DNA from: Solirubrobacteraceae bacterium
GTDB taxonomy: Bacteria; Actinomycetota; Thermoleophilia; Solirubrobacterales; Solirubrobacteraceae
Reading direction: 5' to 3'
Assembly: GCA_025935735.1 (NCBI GenBank)
Contig: JAICUS010000036.1
Coordinates: 1 to 19,638, forward strand
Length of the DNA: 19,638 nucleotides
Part shown: positions 6,855 to 14,292 of the stretch, piece after piece
Layout of the letters: the number at the start of each line of letters is the position of its first letter
How positions within the stretch are numbered: position 1 is the first letter of the stretch
The notes under the pieces: generated by a model
The model's database searches: none
Seen by the model: the letters and a program-made list of their open reading frames with translations, nothing else
Told to the model about the DNA's origin: nothing
Position numbers and translations under genes: made by a program

Positions 6855-8294
6855 TCAGGCGTGGACCGCCTGGGCGGGCGGCTCGCCGGCCGCCTCAGCG
6901 TCGGCCACCCGGGTCCGCGTGGCCAGCCGCACGACCACGCCGAGCGCGATCCAGGCCAGCATGAAGTACGGCGCGTACTTGAACGGCGCCGGCTGGTCGA
7001 CGAACTCCGACCACTCGGCCAGCGCGACCACCACGAACGCCACGACCGGGGCGATGAACATCTCGATGACGCCGCCGCCATGGCGGCGCGAGTGCAGCGC
7101 GCCGCCCAGCGCGACCATCGCGTAGACCGGCAGGATGCCCGTCGCGCCGGCCTGCAGCAGCCAGGAGAAGTAGGTCAGGCCGCCCTCGAGGCTCGAGCCC
7201 TGCCAGATCAGGCCGGCGAGGAACATCGCCGCGGTGAACGCGGCCAGCGCGCCGATCGCCACGTGCGGGCTCTTGTAGCGCGGCTGCACCGAGCCGAACG
7301 CCCGCGGCAGGTAGCCGTCGTGGCCCCAGGAGAACGCCACGCGGGTGGTGAAGTTCGCCGTCCCGAGCGCCGAGGCGACAGAGGAGATGGCCAGCAGCAG
7401 CAGCAGGATCTTGCCGAAGGTCAGCGAGATGTACTGCGCCGAGAGCGCGACCACCGCGCCGCCGGAGTCGGTCGGCCAGGCCTTGGCCACCTTGTCCAGG
7501 CCGTAGCCCGAGACGATCGCGAACGTCACGAAGACGAAGAAGCAGATCGCCAGGATCACCGCGCCGACGACCGCCTTGGGGACCTCGCGCCGCGGCGTGT
7601 GGGCCTCCTCGGCCAGGAACACCGCGGTCTCGAAGCCGGAGAAGCCGGTCATGGCGATGCCTACGGCCAGCGCGATGTCGTGGAACGAGTTGCCCTTGGG
7701 GCCCAGAGACGACCACGCGAGCCCGTTCGCGCCGCCCTTGGCCAGGATCAGGATCCCGAAGATCGTCAGCATCGTCACGCCGATCGCGGTCAGCGTGAGC
7801 AGCACGCGCGCGGACACCTGGACGCCGAAGTACGAGCAGCCGAGGATGAACACCGCGCCCAGCAGCGACCAGAAGATCCAGTTGGAGTGCAGGAACGTGG
7901 CGTGCGGCGTCACCAGCCCGAAGAAGTTCTGCAGCAGGAAGCCGGCGGCGATCAGCAGCGCCGGGACGAAGACGACGCCCACGGCGAGCACGACCCAGCC
8001 GGCCATGAAGCCGGCGTCGCGGCCCAGGCCGGCGCGGACGATGGCGTACGTGCCGCCGGCGTTGGGGACGTAGCGCGCGAAGCGGCCGTAGATCAGCGCC
8101 AGGCCCAGCGCGCCGATGCCGGCGACGATGAACGCGAACGGCGTCGCGCCCGCGACCTTGGCGGCCACCACGGACGCGATGACGACGGCCGAGATCTCCG
8201 GCGCGGTCACGCCGAGCGACTGCGCGACCAGGCCTCCCAGGCCGACGGCGCCGCGGCGCAGGCCGCGGTCAGGGACTTCAGCCGTGTTCTCCAT
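6855..8294 (-). CDS. APC-family amino acid/organic cation permease
   Basis: A 479-residue integral membrane protein with about 12-13 predicted helices and the LeuT-like APC fold. Recognisable parts are 'GGLVAQSLGVTAPEISAV' (helix 1), 'FARYVPNAGGTYAIVRAGLG' (helices 2-3), 'FETAVFLAEEAHTPRREVP' (helices 6-7 and the E..tPrR.vP loop) and 'SSVASALGTANFTTRVAFSW' (helix 8). Such carriers take up amino acids, amines or related compounds, usually by H+ symport or exchange; the substrate cannot be told. ATG 8294 is chosen because GGAGG sits 5 nt upstream and the permease N-terminus begins normally there. It has its own promoter with a TTGACA -35 and an overlapping inverted repeat, so it is probably repressed by a TetR-like regulator encoded elsewhere. 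Its 3' end lies 1 nt from the hydrolase stop. Confidence 0.92.
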   Translation of the reverse strand: MENTAEVPDRGLRRGAVGLGGLVAQSLGVTAPEISAVVIASVVAAKVAGATPFAFIVAGIGALGLALIYGRFARYVPNAGGTYAIVRAGLGRDAGFMAGWVVLAVGVVFVPALLIAAGFLLQNFFGLVTPHATFLHSNWIFWSLLGAVFILGCSYFGVQVSARVLLTLTAIGVTMLTIFGILILAKGGANGLAWSSLGPKGNSFHDIALAVGIAMTGFSGFETAVFLAEEAHTPRREVPKAVVGAVILAICFFVFVTFAIVSGYGLDKVAKAWPTDSGGAVVALSAQYISLTFGKILLLLLAISSVASALGTANFTTRVAFSWGHDGYLPRAFGSVQPRYKSPHVAIGALAAFTAAMFLAGLIWQGSSLEGGLTYFSWLLQAGATGILPVYAMVALGGALHSRRHGGGVIEMFIAPVVAFVVVALAEWSEFVDQPAPFKYAPYFMLAWIALGVVVRLATRTRVADAEAAGEPPAQAVHA

Positions 8295-8330
8295 GTGCTC
8301 CTCCCGGGTCCACGTCCTGGGACCTCGACT

Positions 8331-8372
8331 CGTATCGTGAGATACCGTCTCACGTGCCGGAAGGGCTGTCAA
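8331..8372 (-). promoter_or_regulatory. Permease promoter with TetR-type operator
   Basis: On the minus strand a perfect TTGACA -35 (8372-8367) is followed about 20 nt later by GTATCT/TATCTC, a poor but plausible -10. A perfect inverted repeat, CGTGAGA-TACCG-TCTCACG (8336-8354), covers the spacer and -10; a second one, GTATC-GTGA-GATAC (8332-8345), overlaps it. Palindromes of this size over a core promoter are typical binding sites for TetR-family dimers. The repressor itself is not in the window. Confidence 0.6.
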
Positions 8373-8380
8373 GCCGGTTC

Positions 8381-8415
8381 GGCGCGGCGCAGGGCATGGG
8401 GCCCCGCGCCGCGCC
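8381..8415 (-). terminator. GC-rich hairpin, likely terminator of the chemoreceptor gene
   Basis: Perfect 10-bp arms GGCGCGGCGC (8381-8390) and GCGCCGCGCC (8406-8415) enclose a 15-nt loop that itself contains GGGGCCCC. It lies 7 nt beyond the chemoreceptor stop and before the permease promoter. There is no T-run, as is common for actinobacterial hairpin terminators. Confidence 0.6.
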
Positions 8416-8421
8416 GCGCGG

Positions 8422-10015
8422 TCAGGCGACGACCTTGAAGCGGCGCACGAGGGCGTCCAGCTCCTCGGCGGTGCCGGCGAGCGACTGGGCGGAGGCGGCG
8501 ATCTCCTGCGCGGAGGCGCTCGTCTGCTCGGTGGAGGCGGAGACCTCCTCGGCCGAAGCGGAGGACTGCTCGGCGACGGCGGCGACCTCGGTGATGTCGC
8601 CCTGCGCGCGCTGGGCCTCGGCGGCGATCTGCTCGACCCCGGTCACGATCTCGGCCACGCGCTCGGACACCTGGTCGACCACGGCGCCGATGTGCTCGAA
8701 CGCCTCGCGGGTCTGCTCGACGGTGGCCACGCCGTCCTCGGTGCGCCGGGCGCCCTCGGCCACGACGCCCACGACCTGCTGGGTCTGGCTCTGCATCTCG
8801 GCGATCAGCCCGGAGATCTGGCCCGCGGCGTCCTGCGACTCCTCGGCCAGCTTGCGGACCTCCTCGGCGACGACGGCGAAGCCGCGGCCCTGCTCGCCGG
8901 CCCGGGCCGCCTCGATCGCCGCGTTGAGCGCCAGCAGGTTCGTCTGCTCGGCGATCCCGGTGATCGTCGTCACGATGCCGCCGATGCGCTCCGAGCGCTC
9001 GGACAGGTCGCGGATCGCCGCGTCGACCTGGGCGGACGACGCCGCCAGCTCGCGGATCGCGTTGGTCGCGCTGACCGCCGCGTCGACGCCGTTGCGCGCC
9101 GCGTCGCGGGCCTCGGCGGCCGCCGAGGCGGTGGAGCGGGCGCTCTCGGCGCTCGCCCCGGCCGCCCGGGCGGCCTCCAGCACGGCCTCGCGCGTGGACT
9201 CCACCATTCGCACCTGGCGCTCGGCGCCGTGGGCGACGTCGGTGACCGCGTGGGCGATCTCGCCGACGGCGCGGCCGGCCTCGTCGGAGGTCGAGGCCAT
9301 CTGCTGGGACGCGGAGGAGACGGTGCCGGCGCCGGACGCCACCTGGGCCATGACGACGCTCAGCTCGGCGCGCATGGCGTTGTAGCTCTCCAGGCCCGTG
9401 TGGACCTTCTCCAGCATCGCGTCGAAGGTGGCCGAGAGCTCGCCGATCTCGTCGGAGCCGTAGCGGCCGATCGGCTCGGTGACGGGCTCGACGGCGAAGG
9501 TCAGGTCGCCCCGGGCGACCGTGCCCAGGCCGCTGCTGAGCGCGCTGAGGTCCTGCTCGTCGAGGCTGCGGAAGCGCGACAGCAGCCGCGCCACGCCGGT
9601 CTTGATGCCGCGGGCGACGAGGAAGGCGATCCCGGCGCCGACGAGCAGCGCGAGGACGAGCGCGGCCAGGGTCAGGTTGCGGCTCGAGTGGTACTGGCTC
9701 GTGATGTGGCCGCCCAGCTGCCGGGCCTCGTGCTGGTTGACGTGCGCCAGCCCGGCGAGGTCGCCGTCCACCGCGCCGTACAGCGGGGCGGCCTTGGCGA
9801 AGTAGAGGTCGGTGCTGGACGTAGCTGTCGATGTCACCCAGCTGCGAGCGCGCCTCGCCGATCTGGACCAGCGGTAGGACGCGGTCGCCGTACATCGAGC
9901 CACCGAGGCGGTCGACGCTCGCCAGCCCTGAGATGGCCAGCACCCCGACGAGCACGAGGAACGCGAGCAGCGCTCCCGCCAGTCCATACAGCTTGCCCTG
10001 CACCTTGAGTTTCAT
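8422..10015 (-). pseudogene. Methyl-accepting chemotaxis protein, frameshifted
   Basis: Two frames together make one chemoreceptor. The first, from ATG 10015, encodes a cytoplasmic start [11 protein letters not shown], a first membrane helix (about residues 11-33) and the start of a periplasmic four-helix sensor, ending near Tyr65-Val66 (about 9817). The second frame picks up at about 9816 ([18 protein letters not shown]) and runs 464 codons to 8422: last sensor helix, second membrane helix ([18 protein letters not shown]), HAMP, and the signalling hairpin with '[19 protein letters not shown]'. The combined sensor region is only about 80 residues, against about 150-170 for four-helix-bundle receptors, so roughly the middle two helices are missing. 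An internal deletion that is not a multiple of three explains both facts better than a single-base error. The signalling domain is intact, and a shortened protein from an internal start is conceivable. Confidence 0.8.
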
Positions 10016-10088
10016 CGAGCCCGGGACTCCGTCGGTGGCGTAGGTGAACGAGGGCAGCCGGCCCACCGTTCGCCGGCGCTGACCGGGG

Positions 10089-10116
10089 CTGTCGGCTGGT
10101 GCGGACTGTCACTTGA
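10089..10116 (-). promoter_or_regulatory. Possible sigma-28 (FliA-type) promoter of the chemoreceptor gene
   Basis: On the minus strand TCAA (10116-10113), a 16-nt spacer and GCCGACAG (10096-10089) resemble the flagellar sigma factor consensus TAAA-N15-GCCGATAA. It lies 74 nt before the chemoreceptor ATG at 10015, and chemoreceptors are common members of that regulon. The match is partial and based on one site. Confidence 0.4.
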
Positions 10117-10135
10117 GCCGGACGTCAGGGTCCGT

Positions 10136-10294
10136 TCAGGTGCGGCGCCAGGCGGCGCCGGCCAGCGCGGCGGCGAAGTGGTCGGAGGGCATAGCCGCCC
10201 ACGGGTTGGCGCCGGCGTTGTCGTCCTGATCGAGCGGCTCGCCGCGCAGGTCGCGGATCACCCGCGGCGGCACCCGCTGCACGCGGCCGTCCAT
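10136..10294 (-). CDS. Small hypothetical protein, 52 residues
   Basis: A short gene supported mainly by its ribosome site: AGGAGG lies 6 nt before ATG 10294, the strongest Shine-Dalgarno sequence in this stretch. The product begins MDGRVQRVPPRVIRDLRGEP, continues with an acidic DQDDNAGANPW and ends in an Ala-rich 'FAAALAGAAWRRT'. It has no signal peptide, no convincing membrane helix and no cysteines. I do not recognise it. It lies between the broken chemoreceptor and a peptidase remnant, so it could be a surviving small gene or part of the decayed region. No promoter is obvious in the 78 nt upstream, which are simple GGCGC-rich sequence. Confidence 0.5.
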   Translation of the reverse strand: MDGRVQRVPPRVIRDLRGEPLDQDDNAGANPWAAMPSDHFAAALAGAAWRRT

Positions 10295-10372
10295 GCGGCC
10301 CTCCTTCGGCGAGCACCGGCCCGCGGGTGCGGCTCGGCGGCGCGGCGCGGCGCGGATGGCGGGCGGCGAGGC

Positions 10373-10622
10373 TCACGGCTCGCCCAGCCGGGCGACCAGC
10401 GCGCGGGTGAGCGCGACCGCACCGGCCACCGAGCCGCACTCCAGGGCGTCCAGCCGGTCCGTCGGCCAGTGGTGGTGCGACGGCGCCTTCAGGCGCGGGT
10501 CGATCGAGGTCAGCACAGCGGTCGGGTACCCGCTGCGGGCGGGATCTGCCCGTCCGTGGCCAGCCGGTAGCGAAACGGACCGACCCCGCCCCGGGCGGCT
10601 GTCAGCCGGCCGCGGTGTCGCG
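10373..10622 (-). pseudogene. C-terminal remnant of an M28-type metallopeptidase, frameshifted
   Basis: Two minus-strand frames join into about 82 residues like the end of M28 (aminopeptidase Y type) enzymes. Upstream part: 'GVGPFRYRLATDGQIPPAAG' in the frame stopping at 10510. Downstream part, starting at TAC 10528: 'YPTAVLTSIDPRLKAPSH', then 'HHWPTDRLDALECGSV' and a final helix ending at TGA 10373. Homologues read about 'ATDG..pl.aGYPt..l.siD......NYHWPTD.pd.vd', with the His before WPTD as a zinc ligand. Restoring the frame needs one base inserted near 10524-10532. No N-terminal or other catalytic part remains; the fragment begins where mrpD ends. The gene was therefore truncated and then frameshifted, and is surely non-functional. 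A single sequencing error would explain the frameshift but not the missing N-terminus. Confidence 0.65.
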
Positions 10623-10625
10623 CGC

Positions 10626-12422
10626 TCAGCGCAGGGTCAGCGCGGACAGGCCGGCGAGTACGACGGCGCCCGCCGCGGTCCAGGCGACGTAGTCGCCGGC
10701 GTGGCCGCTGTGCAGCGCCCGCAGGCCGTTGATCGGCCGCATCGCCAGGTCCGGCAGCGAGCGGCCGGCCGCGCCCAGCCCGGCGAGGACCAGCGCGGAC
10801 ACGAGGGTGGCCGCCGCGTACAGGTAGGCCGTCGCGCCGGGATGGTGGACCTCCGGCACCTCGGGCGCCGGCGCGTGGCCGCCGAGCACGGCCGCGGCGT
10901 AGCCGGCGGCGTCGGTGAACCGGGCCGCGGCGGCGGTCACCGCATGGTCGAGGCCGGGCCAGACACCCCAGACGAGCGCCGCCACCAGCAGCGCGCCCGC
11001 CAGCAGTCCGGGGCCGAGCGCCGCGCCGCGCTCCTCCTCGTCGCTCTCCGCCTGACCGTCGTCGTCCGTGAAGTGCGAGTCCTGGGGAGCGGGCACGCCG
11101 ACGCCGGCGAAGACGCGCAGTCCGACCCGCAACAGGGCTGCGCCGGCCAGTGCGGAGATCACCGCCATCGCGGCCGGCAGCCAGCGCCAGCCCGGCTCCT
11201 TGAGCGCCGCGTCCTCGATCAGCGCCTTGCCGGTGAACGAGCCGAACGGCGGCAGGTCCGCGACGGTCAGCGCGGCCAGGCCGTACACCACGCCGAGCGG
11301 CCACAGCGCGCGCGCCGCGCCGTGCAGACCGCGCTCCCAGATCCGGTCGTAGCGGTGCTGCACGATGCCGACGGCGACGAACAGCGCCGCCTTCGCGAGG
11401 CCGTCCCCGACCACGAAGATCGCCGCGCCGGCCAGCCCATCCGCGCTGAGCAGGCCGATGCCCACCAGGAACAGACCGATCTGCGACACCACCACGAACG
11501 CGAGCATCCGCTTGAGGTGATGCTGGACGAGCGCCATCCCGGCGCCCAGCAGGCCGGTCAGCACCCCGAGGCACACGAAGATGGCGCGCACGCCCGCGTG
11601 ATGGCCGGCGAACACGGGGTCGAACACGGTCCAGTACACGCGCGCCAGCCCGTAGAGCCCGAGCTCGGAGAACACGCCGCCGAGCAGGATCAGCACCGGC
11701 GTCGGCGCCACCGCGTAGGCATCGGCCGTCCAGAAGTGGAACGGCACGGCCGCGGCCTTGACGAGCAGCCCGGTGGCGATCAGCGCGAAGGCGACGTAGA
11801 CGCTGCCGTCCGGCCCCGCCGCCTCGAGCGCCCGGCCGATCTGCGCGAGGTTCAGCGTGCCGGTCCTCCCGTAGAGCAGGCCGATCCCGAACAGCATCAG
11901 GATCGAGCCCACCGTGTTGGTCACCGCGAACGTCAGCGCGCCCTCCAGCGGCGCGCGGTGGCGGACCTCGTAGCCGACCAAGACGTAGGCGGCCACGCTC
12001 ATCAGCTCGAAGAAGATGAACAGGTTGAACAGGTCGCCCGTCAGGCAGAAGCCCACCATGGCGGCCACGAACACCAGGCAGATCGCGAAGAACAGCTGGG
12101 CGCTCGCGCGGATCGAGTAGCCGGCCAGCGCCAGCGCGGGCAGCGCCAGCGCGGCCACGAAGACCGCCAGCCCGGCGCCGAGCCCGTCGATGGCGAAGTC
12201 GATGCCGACGACGCGCCCGTGAGGAGCCCATCCGCCCCACCACAGCACCGCTCGGCCGCCGCCCGCGCGGGCGAGCACGATCGCGAGCAGCACGAGCGCG
12301 CCGGCGGTCGTGGCGAGCGCGGCGACGGCGGCCACCCGGCGGTGCTCGGCCGGCGCGGTCAGCGCGAGCAGCCCGCCGCCGAGCATCGGGACGAGCACGG
12401 CGAGCGGGGCCAGCGTGCTCAT
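10626..12422 (-). CDS. mrpD: Mrp/Mbh antiporter large subunit MrpD (MbhH/NuoN-like)
   Basis: A 598-residue membrane protein of the NuoL/M/N-MrpA/D family, which moves protons (and in antiporters exchanges Na+) across the membrane. Conserved charged residues are visible: Glu139 in 'FIFFELMSVAAYVLVGYE', Lys222 in 'LVKAAAVPFHFWTADAY', the histidines and Lys of 'VQHHLKRMLAFVVVSQIG', and 'PPFGSFTGKALIEDA'. About 14 helices are expected, and an acidic loop (SHFTDDDGQAESDEEERG) lies near residues 475-500. ATG 12422 overlaps the mrpC stop (ATGA). It is the last gene of the operon and the only large antiporter-like subunit in it; there is no MrpA N-terminal homologue. It is somewhat longer than typical Bacillus MrpD (about 490 residues) because of a C-terminal extension with further hydrophobic segments. 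Confidence 0.92.
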   Translation of the reverse strand: MSTLAPLAVLVPMLGGGLLALTAPAEHRRVAAVAALATTAGALVLLAIVLARAGGGRAVLWWGGWAPHGRVVGIDFAIDGLGAGLAVFVAALALPALALAGYSIRASAQLFFAICLVFVAAMVGFCLTGDLFNLFIFFELMSVAAYVLVGYEVRHRAPLEGALTFAVTNTVGSILMLFGIGLLYGRTGTLNLAQIGRALEAAGPDGSVYVAFALIATGLLVKAAAVPFHFWTADAYAVAPTPVLILLGGVFSELGLYGLARVYWTVFDPVFAGHHAGVRAIFVCLGVLTGLLGAGMALVQHHLKRMLAFVVVSQIGLFLVGIGLLSADGLAGAAIFVVGDGLAKAALFVAVGIVQHRYDRIWERGLHGAARALWPLGVVYGLAALTVADLPPFGSFTGKALIEDAALKEPGWRWLPAAMAVISALAGAALLRVGLRVFAGVGVPAPQDSHFTDDDGQAESDEEERGAALGPGLLAGALLVAALVWGVWPGLDHAVTAAAARFTDAAGYAAAVLGGHAPAPEVPEVHHPGATAYLYAAATLVSALVLAGLGAAGRSLPDLAMRPINGLRALHSGHAGDYVAWTAAGAVVLAGLSALTLR

Positions 12423-12766
12423 CCGCGCAGCGCGCCGAGCTCGTCGGGGTCCGCGGTGCCGAAGCGCTTGTGGGCCTGGACGGTGAGCGCCAGCAGCACG
12501 GCCACGACGGTGGCCTCGACGACCACGTCGGTCAGCGTGAGCGCCTGCACGATCGGGTCGACGAACTGCGAGCTCGGCGGGACGGTGGTGCTGACGATCG
12601 GCGCCTTTCCGCCCGTCCGGAAGCCCACGGCGAGCAGCAGCACGTAGGTCGAGGCCTGCACGACCGTCAGGCACAGCACCATGTGGACGAGGTGGCGGCT
12701 GGTGATCACGCCCCACAGGCCCACGACCAGCAGCCAGACCGCCACGAGGTAGGGGAAGACGCTCAC
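12419..12766 (-). CDS. mrpC: Mrp/Mbh antiporter subunit MrpC (MbhG/NuoK-like)
   Basis: A 115-residue protein with three membrane helices, homologous to NuoK. GTG 12766 overlaps the mrpB stop (GTGA), and the product starts VSVFPYLVAVWLLVVGLWGV. Family features are 'SRHLVHMVLCLTVVQASTYV' in helix 2 and 'VDPIVQALTLTDVVVEATVV' in helix 3 (the DP.pQALvLTaIVI motif of MrpC). The conserved Glu of helix 3 (VVVEATV) matches a proton-pathway residue of NuoK/MrpC. The loop between helices 2 and 3 (FRTGGKAPIVSTTVPPSSQF) has normal length. Confidence 0.92.
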   Translation of the reverse strand: MSVFPYLVAVWLLVVGLWGVITSRHLVHMVLCLTVVQASTYVLLLAVGFRTGGKAPIVSTTVPPSSQFVDPIVQALTLTDVVVEATVVAVLLALTVQAHKRFGTADPDELGALRG

Positions 12767-13497
12767 TCGCCCCGCCCCAGCAGCGTCTGGTCGAGGAACT
12801 CGGTGAGGATCAACGCCACCGCGCCGGTGACCTCGAGGCCGACGCCCACGCTCAGGACGACGATGGTCCCCGAGGACAGCAGCTGGCCGCTCGTCCCGAA
12901 CGGCAGGAAGTTCTCCAGCGCGGCGCCGGCGAACACGAGCCCGCCGACGGCCACGAGCGCGTAGGCCATCGCCCCCGTCGCCTCGGCGACCTCGACCAGC
13001 GCGGTCGGCTCGACGCGCTCGAGCGCCACCACCTGGCCGGCGGCGTAGGCCAGCAGCAGGCCGGAGGCGAGGATGACGCCGCCCTGGAAGCCGCCGCCCG
13101 GGCCGAGGTGGCCGGTGACGACGACGTAGACCCCGAGGACGATCAGCGGGCAGACGAGCACCGCGCCCGCCACGCGCAGCGCGTCGGCGATCGGCGGGCC
13201 GGCGGCGCGCCCCTCCTCCTCGACGTCCTCGCGGCGGTGACGCAGCAGCACCGCGCTGCCGAGCGCCGCGACGAACAGGATGAGCTCCTCGCCGAGCGTG
13301 TCCACCCCGCGCAGGTCGTAGGTGACGCCGTTGACCGTGTTCGCCACCTGGCGCTGGTGCACGAGCGTCCTGACCACCCCGTTCGCGGGGCCCGACGGCG
13401 TCCCGAACGGCTCCAGGCCGCCCACCGCCCAGACTGCGAGCGCAGCGAGCCCCGCCAGTGCGACCGCCGCCAGCGCGGTGCGCGCCCGCCGGCTCAC
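12763..13497 (-). CDS. mrpB: MrpB subunit fused to an MbhE/MrpA-tail domain
   Basis: A 244-residue membrane protein in two parts. Residues 1-90 hold one signal-like helix, then 'NGVVRTLVHQRQVANTVNGV', 'YDLRGVDTLGEELILFVAAL', which is the last segment of long MrpA proteins and equals MbhE in archaea. From about residue 105 onward it is an MrpB/MbhF domain: four helices with the signature 'YVVVTGHLGPGGGFQGGVIL'. In Bacillus these two parts are on different proteins (MrpA end and MrpB), so the gene is a fusion of neighbouring Mbh-type genes. A charged loop (RHRREDVEEEGRAAG) joins the domains. GTG 13497 overlaps the upstream stop (GTGA), and its own stop overlaps mrpC in the same way. Confidence 0.9.
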   Translation of the reverse strand: MSRRARTALAAVALAGLAALAVWAVGGLEPFGTPSGPANGVVRTLVHQRQVANTVNGVTYDLRGVDTLGEELILFVAALGSAVLLRHRREDVEEEGRAAGPPIADALRVAGAVLVCPLIVLGVYVVVTGHLGPGGGFQGGVILASGLLLAYAAGQVVALERVEPTALVEVAEATGAMAYALVAVGGLVFAGAALENFLPFGTSGQLLSSGTIVVLSVGVGLEVTGAVALILTEFLDQTLLGRGE

Positions 13498-13742
13498 TCC
13501 GGCCGGTCCTCGTCACGCGCGAGCTTGGCCAGCGCGAGCAGCACCATCAGCGGCACGGCAACCGTGGCCACGACGATCTGCGAGAGCGCGACGTCGGGCG
13601 CCTCGAAGACGAAGAACAGGATCGCGAGCTGCAGCCCGAACCCGCCGCTGACGACCGCTTGGCGCACCGGGTCGCGCACCAGCACCGTGGCCGTCCCGCC
13701 GGCGGCCACGCCGGCCAGCACGACGATCTGCAGGACCGTCAC
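13494..13742 (-). CDS. DUF4040 subunit (MbhD-like, MrpA C-terminal segment)
   Basis: An 82-residue protein with three short helices. 'VFEAPDVALSQIVVATV' matches the conserved core of the MrpA C-terminal region and of stand-alone MbhD/EhaD-type subunits (DUF4040). In the Mbh structure this segment helps form the sodium pathway next to MbhE. It exists here as a separate gene because the operon has no full-length mrpA. Start GTG 13742 and stop both sit in 4-nt overlaps with mrpG and mrpB, so its stoichiometry is presumably kept by coupled translation. The C-terminus is charged (KLARDEDRPE). Confidence 0.88.
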   Translation of the reverse strand: MTVLQIVVLAGVAAGGTATVLVRDPVRQAVVSGGFGLQLAILFFVFEAPDVALSQIVVATVAVPLMVLLALAKLARDEDRPE

Positions 13743-14023
13743 TTCGCCCTCCGGCGCGCGAGCACGACCGCCCGGGCGGTGACGTGGGCGAGGATCGGGC
13801 CGGTGAACAGCAGGAACCCCGTGAGCAGGAGCGCGTAGATGCCGATCTGCGAGAACGACTCGCGGACGACGATCCCCGCGGCGATCAGCGCGGCGGCGAG
13901 GCTCATGGGCGACAGGTAGTGCAGGCGGTCGAGCGTGTCCGGCAGCAGCACGACGCCGGCCACCGCGAGCAGCTGCAAGCCGCCGCCCGCCGCCAGCAGC
14001 ACCCAGGCGATCGCGTCCCTCAC
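13739..14023 (-). CDS. mrpG: Mrp/Mbh antiporter subunit MrpG (MbhC)
   Basis: A 94-residue membrane protein with three helices. The family motif is 'LPDTLDRLHYLSPMSLAAAL' (usual form: fPD.y.RlHa..k..tlG), followed by a third helix 'IGIYALLLTGFLLFTGPILA' and a basic tail ARRRAK. GTG 14023 overlaps the mrpF stop and starts VRDAIAWVLLAAGG, a good first helix. Length fits MrpG (90-125 residues). It is a structural subunit needed for antiporter assembly in studied Mrp systems. Confidence 0.92.
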   Translation of the reverse strand: MRDAIAWVLLAAGGGLQLLAVAGVVLLPDTLDRLHYLSPMSLAAALIAAGIVVRESFSQIGIYALLLTGFLLFTGPILAHVTARAVVLARRRAK

Positions 14024-14292
14024 GCGCCGTCCTCCTCGACGGTGCGCAGCTGCGCCAGGAAGCGGATGAAGCCGATCGACCCGACGAACGACGTCACGGC
14101 GAGGATGAGCGCGAGCGTGGCGAACGACTGGCTCTGGGTCCCCTCGGCGAGCAGCAGCAGCACGAGCGCCGTGTCGACCCCCGCCGCCTCGAGCGCGACG
14201 AGCCCGCGCAGCGGCGGGCTGAGCGCGGCGACCGCGACCAGTGGCACCAGCGCTGCCGCCAGGATCGTCGCCGCCCACAGCCAGCCGTTCAC
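14020..14292 (-). CDS. mrpF: Mrp/Mbh antiporter subunit MrpF (MbhB)
   Basis: A 90-residue protein with three helices, starting at GTG 14292 in a GTGA overlap with mrpE (VNGWLWAATILAAALVPLVA). The MrpF signature is the segment around 'GLVALEAAGVDTALVLLLLA' (usual form R...le...t....llla), followed by 'LALILAVTSFVGSIGFIRFL'. The C-terminus is short and acidic (TVEEDGA). Length and helix pattern are standard for MrpF, a small subunit without known catalytic residues of its own. Confidence 0.88.
   Translation of the reverse strand: MNGWLWAATILAAALVPLVAVAALSPPLRGLVALEAAGVDTALVLLLLAEGTQSQSFATLALILAVTSFVGSIGFIRFLAQLRTVEEDGA

Noticed and set aside
10331..10360. GGCGC short tandem repeats between the small gene and the peptidase remnant
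   Set aside because: Only three imperfect units in a GC-rich stretch, consistent with composition bias and not with a repeat array.
10293..12647. Open frame of nearly 800 codons on the plus strand opposite mrpD
   Set aside because: Low-complexity Arg/Gln/His/Gly translation with no domain; mrpD on the other strand has an unambiguous family match and coupled neighbours.
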